Positions 58,654-64,000 of a DNA stretch of 64,000 bases are shown one piece after another. Numbering within the stretch: the stretch's first letter is position 1; every line of letters begins with the position of its first letter. The stretch is from Clostridium sp. CAG:590. GTDB taxonomy: Bacteria > Bacillota > Clostridia > Lachnospirales > Lachnospiraceae. A model generated the notes under the pieces. That model saw only the letters and a program-made list of their open reading frames with translations, was not told the origin of the DNA and made no database searches. The DNA lies in assembly GCA_000431135.1 (NCBI GenBank), contig HF987891.1, forward strand, positions 1-64,000, in the 5' to 3' direction. The translations under genes and the position numbers were made by a program.

Positions 58654-59541
58654 TTATTCAGTACGTTCCTTTCCCCAGAAGAAGAGTGCAACCGTTCCCG
58701 GTCCGGTATGACTTCCGATAACGGTTCCGATATTGTTGATCTCTACTTTACCGTCCAGATTCGGGAATTTAGATTCAATGAGATCGGCAACAGCGCGTGC
58801 GTCTTCATAACATGCGGACTGGCTGATGTAGCATTTGCCATCGTAATTAAGACCGTCTCTTGCTAATTCCTCCATCTTGCCAACAATTGCTTTGATGACT
58901 TTCTTCTTAGAACGAACCTTCTCACGGACGATCAATTTACCCTCGTTATTTACATTCATCAATGGGCAGATATTTAACATGTTACCAATGGTTCCGGCTG
59001 TCTTAGAAATACGGCCACCGCGGATAAAGAATGTAAGATCGCTGGAAAAGAACCAGTGATTCAGATTCAAAAGGTGTTCCGTTGCCCAATCTTTCAAAGC
59101 GTCAATATCCAGTCCTTCATCCCGTTTAGTTGCAAGCTCGTCCATTAAAAGCCCGTAACCGGAAGATGCTGCCAAAGAATCGATCATGTAGATCTTGCGG
59201 TCCGGAAATTCTTCTAATAACATGTCTCTGGCAATGCATGCAGAGTTGTATACACCGGAAATACCGGAAGACAGGGTGAAATGCAGAATGTCTTTTCCCT
59301 CCTGTAAAAATGGGCGGAAATAATCCACAAATTCATCTGCGTTGACCTGTGAAGTCTTGGTCATGGCACCATCAGCCATCTTCTGATAGAATTCCGGAAA
59401 CGGAATGGATTGTCCAAGATCGTCCGGATAAGTAATATCATCCAACATAAAATGAAAACATATATAGTGAATATCTCTCTGTTCAAAATGTTCTTTGGAT
59501 AAGTCTGCTGTAGAACAGCAGGAAAGAATATAGTCGCTCAT
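58654..59541 (-). CDS. DegV family fatty-acid-binding protein
   Basis: A 295-residue DegV protein with the paired domains of the family: CSTADLS at the start, FTLSSGISGVYNSA, DSLAASSGYGLLM and FFIRGGRISKTAG. Homologues (FakB) bind fatty acids for the FakA kinase. No fakA-like gene is nearby, so the role is inferred from family. The frame runs on to 59568, but AGGGAGG before the ATG at 59541 marks the start. Confidence 0.9.
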   Translation of the reverse strand: MSDYILSCCSTADLSKEHFEQRDIHYICFHFMLDDITYPDDLGQSIPFPEFYQKMADGAMTKTSQVNADEFVDYFRPFLQEGKDILHFTLSSGISGVYNSACIARDMLLEEFPDRKIYMIDSLAASSGYGLLMDELATKRDEGLDIDALKDWATEHLLNLNHWFFSSDLTFFIRGGRISKTAGTIGNMLNICPLMNVNNEGKLIVREKVRSKKKVIKAIVGKMEELARDGLNYDGKCYISQSACYEDARAVADLIESKFPNLDGKVEINNIGTVIGSHTGPGTVALFFWGKERTE

Positions 59542-59851
59542 AAAAACCTCCCTTGTGTAAACATACATATAATTATATGCAATATATAAAACAATTATAA
59601 CATATCTGAAATGCAGATACTAGAAGTTTCTATGTCCAAGGTATAAGTTTAAGAAGCAGTTTGGTCAGGAAAGATGGAAATGACTTAGTATAGAATTCAA
59701 TTCCCGCACAAAAAGATGGATATACGTTGTCAACAATGATACAATCATGTTAAGTATCAGATAGTACTTGTACGGAAACATACATTGTTATTTGCGTCTG
59801 ACTATTGTACCGCGTGCAGACTAATGTAGATTAAGACGGGGGAATTATATT

Positions 59852-60778
59852 ATGAGGAAGATAATCGGGATTATTCTGGAAATATTGTTTATATGGATGT
59901 GTGTAATTCCTGTATGTGCACAGGATGGGGGATGTGTTGTTGTCAAAGACCGGGCTTCCTTTTATCAGGAGATCTCGAAGCAGATCCTGTCACACCAGAA
60001 AAGTAAGGTGTATATTACGGATGTAGGATCGCTTGGAAATGATCTGGATGAATTATTAAATGGGTATTATTATCATTATGATGCGGACAATCCCACTGCA
60101 AGTGGAAGTTATCTGTGTTACTACATGGAGAGTTGGAAGGTAGAGTACTATAAAGGCGGTAGATACGGAGACGGACATAACTGTAAGATGGAGGTTATAA
60201 TATCTTATAGTTATCCAAAGAACGAAACAGATATCTATTTAAAAAAAATGAAAGAGCTTGCCGCAAGCCTTAAAAAGGATACAGACTATAAGAGTGTTAA
60301 AGCGGTACACGATTATCTTATCAAGAATTATGAGTATGATCACAGCATGGTGAACCGGTCAGATTATGATGGATATATGACCGGGAAAATGGTATGCCAG
60401 GGATATTGTACGGCAGCATTTTATCTGTTGTCGGAGATGGGGATACCTGCAAGGGTTGTATTGGGCTCATCCGAGGATTACCAGAAGGATACCGATCATG
60501 CGTGGAATGTGGTCCGGGTAGACGGTAAATGGTACAATATGGATGTCACATGGGATGACGGCGGCTGGCTGCCGGATTATACCTTCTTTTTGAAGAGTGA
60601 TGCAGATTTTTACCAGCATACGAGAGAGGGATATTATGACTATGACAAGGATATGGCATTGTCTTCTTATCCGGTAAGAGATCCGAAACGGACGATTGGC
60701 GGATGTATTATTTTTCTTGTGATCATAATAGATGCAGGCATGATAATCAGGAGAAAGAGACGGCAACAAGAGGAATAG
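59852..60778 (+). CDS. Secreted/membrane transglutaminase-like (TGc) protein
   Basis: A 308-residue protein with a signal peptide (~1-25) and a C-terminal membrane helix (~283-300) plus a basic tail (RRKRRQQEE). In between lies a transglutaminase-like domain with the triad Cys in MVCQGYCTAAF, His in DHAWNVVRV and Asp in WYNMDVTWDD. Such proteins may act as peptidases or cross-linkers on the cell surface. The 283-nt gap upstream has a weak promoter candidate (TTGTCA at 59727, 17 nt, TTAAGT) and nothing else clear. Confidence 0.85.
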   Translation: MRKIIGIILEILFIWMCVIPVCAQDGGCVVVKDRASFYQEISKQILSHQKSKVYITDVGSLGNDLDELLNGYYYHYDADNPTASGSYLCYYMESWKVEYYKGGRYGDGHNCKMEVIISYSYPKNETDIYLKKMKELAASLKKDTDYKSVKAVHDYLIKNYEYDHSMVNRSDYDGYMTGKMVCQGYCTAAFYLLSEMGIPARVVLGSSEDYQKDTDHAWNVVRVDGKWYNMDVTWDDGGWLPDYTFFLKSDADFYQHTREGYYDYDKDMALSSYPVRDPKRTIGGCIIFLVIIIDAGMIIRRKRRQQEE

Positions 60779-60804
60779 AACGATGAAAAGTATACAACAT
60801 TTAG

Positions 60805-60842
60805 AAAAAGCAGGTCTTTTGAGGAAAAAGGACTTGCTTTTT
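60805..60842 (+). terminator. Terminator of the transglutaminase-like gene
   Basis: AAAAAGCAGGTCTTTT (60805-60820) and AAAAGGACTTGCTTTTTT (60825-60842) pair with one mismatch around the loop, ending in T. Confidence 0.88.
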
Positions 60843-60962
60843 TTGAATTTATTTATACAATAATAAGTAAGTGTGCATATTTGTCGGTGGACAGTAGATG
60901 CATACGATACGAAGCAATTGTAGTAGATCGGGTGAGAAATTACCTGAAGTTAGGAGAGTATC

Positions 60963-61799
60963 ATGAACAAATTAGAGCTTCAGAAGAAAGCAAATCAGCT
61001 TAGAAAGCACATTGTGACTTCTTTGCATGCTGCGAAATGTGGACATCCGGGTGGATCGTTATCCGCAGCAGACATTATTACGTATTTGTATTTTGAGGAG
61101 ATGAATGTAGATCCTAAGAATCCGAAGAAGGAAGACAGGGATCGTTTTGTATTGTCAAAGGGACATGTGGCACCGGCATTATATGGTGCACTTGCCATGA
61201 AGGGATATTTTCCGGAGGAAGAGCTTTTGAAACTTCGTAAGACCGGACAGATGTTACAGGGACATCCGGATATGAAAGGAACTCCCGGAATAGATATGTC
61301 GGCAGGTTCTTTAGGACAGGGTATTTCAGTTGCTGTTGGTATGGCATTATCAGCGAAGCTTTCTAATGAGGATTATCGTGTATATACATTATTAGGAGAT
61401 GGAGAGATTCAGGAAGGTCAGGTCTGGGAGGCTTCTATGTTTGCGGGACATCGCAAACTGGACAATCTCGTTGTAATCGTAGACAACAATAATTTGCAGA
61501 TTGACGGAAGCATTGAGGATGTATGTTCTCCTTATCCGATCGCAGACAAGTTCAAAGCATTTAATTTCCATGTAATTGAGATAGATGGCCATGATTTTGA
61601 TGCGATCGAGGCAGCATTTAAAGAGGCAAAACAGACAAAGGGTATGCCGACTGCAATTATCGCAAAGACGATCAAAGGAAAGGGTGTTTCCTTCATGGAG
61701 AACCAGGCTTCATGGCATGGTGCAGCACCAAATGATGAACAGTATGCAGTAGCAATGGAAGATTTGGAAAAGGAGGCAGCCACATTATGTCAGAAGTAA
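60963..61799 (+). CDS. Transketolase, N-terminal half
   Basis: A 278-residue thiamine-pyrophosphate-binding subunit. It has CGHPGGSLSAADI, GHVAPALYGALA, GSLGQGISVAVG and the TPP-Mg motif GDGEIQEGQVWEA (~145-157). The two-gene, split transketolase is typical of clostridia and archaea. It transfers two-carbon units in the pentose phosphate pathway. GGAG precedes the ATG. Its stop overlaps the next gene by 13 nt. Confidence 0.96.
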   Translation: MNKLELQKKANQLRKHIVTSLHAAKCGHPGGSLSAADIITYLYFEEMNVDPKNPKKEDRDRFVLSKGHVAPALYGALAMKGYFPEEELLKLRKTGQMLQGHPDMKGTPGIDMSAGSLGQGISVAVGMALSAKLSNEDYRVYTLLGDGEIQEGQVWEASMFAGHRKLDNLVVIVDNNNLQIDGSIEDVCSPYPIADKFKAFNFHVIEIDGHDFDAIEAAFKEAKQTKGMPTAIIAKTIKGKGVSFMENQASWHGAAPNDEQYAVAMEDLEKEAATLCQK

Positions 61800-62725
61800 A
61801 GAAGATTGCAACTCGTGAGAGTTACGGAAATGCTTTAGTAGAACTTGGAAGAGAGCATGACAATGTTGTTGTATTGGATGCTGATCTTGCAGCAGCAACC
61901 AAGACGGGGATTTTTAAGAAAGAATTTCCGGAAAGACACATCGATTGCGGTATTGCTGAGTGTAATATGATTGGAATTGCCGGCGGTCTTTCTTTGACAG
62001 GCAAGGTTCCTTTTGCAAGTAGTTTTGCAATGTTTGCAGCTGGACGTGCGTTTGAACAGGTTCGTAATACGGTTGGTTATCCCAAATTAAATGTAAAGAT
62101 TGGTGCAACTCATGCAGGAATCTCTGTTGGTGAGGATGGTGCAACACATCAGTGTAATGAAGATATTGCGTTGATGAGAACAATCCCGAATATGGTAATC
62201 ATTAATCCGGCGGATGATGTAGAAGCAAGGGCGGCTGTCAAAGCTGCATATGAACATGTAGGTCCCGTTTACCTCCGCTTTGGAAGACTTGCAGCACCGG
62301 TGATCAATGATAATCCGGAATATAAGTTTGAATTGGGAAAAGGTGTGACATTGCGGGAAGGCAAAGATATTACAATTGTTGCGACAGGATTGGAAGTATC
62401 CTTTGCATTAGAAGCAGCACAAATGTTGGAAAAGGATGGAATTGATGCGAGAGTAATCAATATTCATACGATCAAACCAATTGACGAAGAGATCATTGTA
62501 AAGGCTGCAAAGGAGACAAAGAAGATCTTTACAGTAGAAGAACATTCTATTATTGGTGGTTTGGGATCGGCAGTATGTGACGTTGTTTGTGAGAAACAGC
62601 CTGCACCGGTATACAAGATCGGAATGAGAGATCGTTTTGGAGAGTCAGGACCGGCAATGGAACTTCTTCACAAATATGAATTGGATGCAGAAGGCATTTA
62701 CAATCAGATCAAAGAGAATATGTAA
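61787..62725 (+). CDS. Transketolase, C-terminal half
   Basis: A 312-residue subunit with the pyrimidine-binding and C-terminal domains: TRESYGNALVELG, DCGIAECNMIGIAGGL, GATHAGISVGEDGATHQ and ARVINIHTIKPID. It pairs with the N-terminal half to form the active enzyme. The start overlaps the upstream gene, so translation is coupled; AAAGGAGG lies before the ATG. Two hairpins follow. Confidence 0.96.
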   Translation: MSEVKKIATRESYGNALVELGREHDNVVVLDADLAAATKTGIFKKEFPERHIDCGIAECNMIGIAGGLSLTGKVPFASSFAMFAAGRAFEQVRNTVGYPKLNVKIGATHAGISVGEDGATHQCNEDIALMRTIPNMVIINPADDVEARAAVKAAYEHVGPVYLRFGRLAAPVINDNPEYKFELGKGVTLREGKDITIVATGLEVSFALEAAQMLEKDGIDARVINIHTIKPIDEEIIVKAAKETKKIFTVEEHSIIGGLGSAVCDVVCEKQPAPVYKIGMRDRFGESGPAMELLHKYELDAEGIYNQIKENM

Positions 62726-62733
62726 AAGAGCAT

Positions 62734-62768
62734 AAAAAGGACGGATACAGGTTGTATCCGTCCTTTTT
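62734..62768 (+). terminator. Transketolase operon terminator
   Basis: AAAAAGGACGGATAC (62734-62748) and GTATCCGTCCTTTTT (62754-62768) form a perfect 15-bp stem around a 5-nt loop. A weaker CGTCGC/GCGACG hairpin at 62785-62817, followed by TTTTGTTTTT, lies before the convergent aminotransferase stop. Confidence 0.92.
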
Positions 62769-62825
62769 ACTTTACAGGAAAGTTCGTCGCAGGCGCAAAA
62801 AAGAGCCGCAGGCGACGTTTTGTTT

Positions 62826-63917
62826 TTAGACGATTTCGAGGATCGTGTTGACTACGTTATCGTTCTGCTCTGGTTTCATGAAACAGAAACGGATGTATTT
62901 GTCACCTAATCCCTCGTAATCGGTACAATCGCGGATCATAAAACCACGCTTGATGCAGTAATCGAATACATCGGATGCAGTCTGATCTTCTTTGAGCAGT
63001 TTGATCAATACGAAATTGGCTTCCGGTTTGAAGACCTTGATCGTTTTCCTGCTGCATAGTGCGGAATAGATCAGGTTTCGTTCGGTCTGGATCAGACTCT
63101 TTGTAAGATTGATGTAATGGTCATCGGAAAACATGACACCGGCAACGGAGGCATATACGTTGATATTCCAAGGAGTCTTTTCGTTGGTGGTCTCTTCCAA
63201 AAAGTCTTCGTTGTTGGTGATCGCATAACCGAGGCGGAGACCAGGGGATGCAAAGAATTTGGAAACACTTCGCAATACGATAAGATTGTCATATTTTTTG
63301 GTAAGTGCAATAGAGGAAATTAAGTGGACATCTTTTACAAATTCCACATAAGTCTCATCTACCATGACAAAGATGTTAAGTTCTAAACACCGTGCAAGGA
63401 TCATATCCATCTGATCTTTGGTGATCACTTTGCTGGTTGGATTATTTGGATTACAGATGATCAGAAGATCAATGGATTCATGGAGTGCCTTTAAGAACAT
63501 ATCCACATCCAGTTCAAAATCATCTAAGTTCTTTAACATGTAAGTAGAAATCTCACTTCCTGCAAGCTGTGCAGCACGTCCATATTCGGAATAGGTCGGT
63601 CCGATGATCATAGTCTGCTTAGGAGCAAGTGTCTTAATTGTCAAGTCGATCAATTCGGATGTTCCGTTTCCTAAAATGATCTTATCCGGATCTGCACTGC
63701 AATAGTTGGAAATTGCTTCCCGCAGACTGGCGTAATCGCGATCCGGGTATGCTTTGATGGCATCCACGTTGTCGATCAGTGCCTGTCTGGCAACCGGAGA
63801 GATGCCGAGCGGATTGACATTCGAAGCATAAGGAATGATGGATTCCTGATCTATATGATAACGTTTTGCAATAACTTCGAGGTCACTGCCGTGAAAGGAT
63901 TGTGCTACCTTGCCCAT
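62826..63917 (-). CDS. Class I/II PLP aminotransferase (HisC/CobD-like)
   Basis: A 363-residue fold-type I PLP enzyme. The N-terminal FHGSDLEVIAKRYHID and PYASNVNPLG recall CobD/HisC; ICNPNNPTSKV and VDETYVEF follow. The Schiff-base lysine is in SVSKFFASPGLRLGY. Both histidinol-phosphate aminotransferase and threonine-phosphate decarboxylase fit, and neither his nor cob genes are nearby. AAGAAGG lies upstream of the ATG. The family is secure but the reaction is not. Confidence 0.82.
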   Translation of the reverse strand: MGKVAQSFHGSDLEVIAKRYHIDQESIIPYASNVNPLGISPVARQALIDNVDAIKAYPDRDYASLREAISNYCSADPDKIILGNGTSELIDLTIKTLAPKQTMIIGPTYSEYGRAAQLAGSEISTYMLKNLDDFELDVDMFLKALHESIDLLIICNPNNPTSKVITKDQMDMILARCLELNIFVMVDETYVEFVKDVHLISSIALTKKYDNLIVLRSVSKFFASPGLRLGYAITNNEDFLEETTNEKTPWNINVYASVAGVMFSDDHYINLTKSLIQTERNLIYSALCSRKTIKVFKPEANFVLIKLLKEDQTASDVFDYCIKRGFMIRDCTDYEGLGDKYIRFCFMKPEQNDNVVNTILEIV

Positions 63918-63970
63918 AAAATTAACCTTCTTTCTATTTGTTCTTTTCTTATCAAATGAAATTTGGTATA

Positions 63971-64000
63971 ATTATAACATTGAACCCTACGAAACATCAA
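63971..64000 (-). promoter_or_regulatory. Promoter of the aminotransferase gene
   Basis: On the minus strand, TTGATG (64000-63995), 18 nt, TATAAT (63976-63971). The window ends at the -35 box. Confidence 0.5.

Noticed and set aside
1..64000. tRNA, rRNA, prophage or insertion-sequence genes
   Set aside because: Looked for cloverleaf tRNA ends with TTCGANNC arms, integrases, transposases and phage structural genes; none was recognised by eye.

Overview
The window reads as one chromosomal segment of an anaerobic, spore-forming Firmicute, most probably a Lachnospiraceae (Clostridia). The grounds are a SCIFF Cys-rich peptide and its radical SAM maturase beside a fused SecDF, IorAB with 2[4Fe-4S] ferredoxin domains, a split transketolase, HemZ, sporulation proteins (CwlD, a SipL-like SPOCS/LysM protein, a YwmB-like protein), moderate-to-low GC, and near-universal AGGAGG-type ribosome binding sites. 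I see no rRNA, tRNA, prophage, insertion sequence or CRISPR array.

Layout. 0-9 kb: pcrA-uvrB repair operon behind a probable LexA box, iorAB, a small export-family membrane protein, a CorA transporter and a convergent cyclophilin. 9-21 kb: a phosphothreonine signalling cassette (FHA protein, PP2C phosphatase, membrane Ser/Thr kinase, membrane protein with TTLL repeats, 1,870-residue Ig-like surface protein) behind a helically phased operator array. 21-26 kb: HAD hydrolase, small membrane protein, SCIFF peptide, maturase, SecDF. 26-34 kb: recJ-like, rel, MBL hydrolase, hemZ, HD-GYP protein, hisS. 34-42 kb: secreted SGNH hydrolase, two GntR regulators, and a divergent operon with a fructosamine-deglycase-like SIS protein, a complete mannose-family PTS and a HAD phosphatase. 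42-48 kb: aspS, NUDIX, an ECF sigma/anti-sigma pair flanked by two copies of a putative C-rich small RNA, ywmB-like, a 35-residue membrane peptide, DUF1858. 48-57 kb: mecA, a second phased array, cwlD, tsaC/sua5, rpiB, small proteins, SleB-like hydrolase, PrcB-like lipoprotein, SipL-like protein, HD-GYP protein. 57-64 kb: SAM-I riboswitch, unusual structured and repetitive leader, metK, degV, transglutaminase-like protein, split transketolase, PLP aminotransferase.

The most unusual signals are non-coding. (i) Two intergenic regions 40 kb apart (about 9.07 and 49.12 kb) carry CATAAATG-type motifs spaced in steps of 10-11, 20-21 and 31 bp, and each ends in the same register at a sigma-A-type promoter. 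(ii) A duplicated ~100-bp element on the minus strand has a hairpin, a CUCCCCCCUC linker and a terminator, and flanks the ECF operon. (iii) A cloverleaf-like palindromic element and 19-bp tandem repeats lie between the SAM riboswitch and metK.

All functional assignments come from reading motifs and protein sequence by eye; no database search was run. Promoters, operators and RNA structures are pattern-based predictions.
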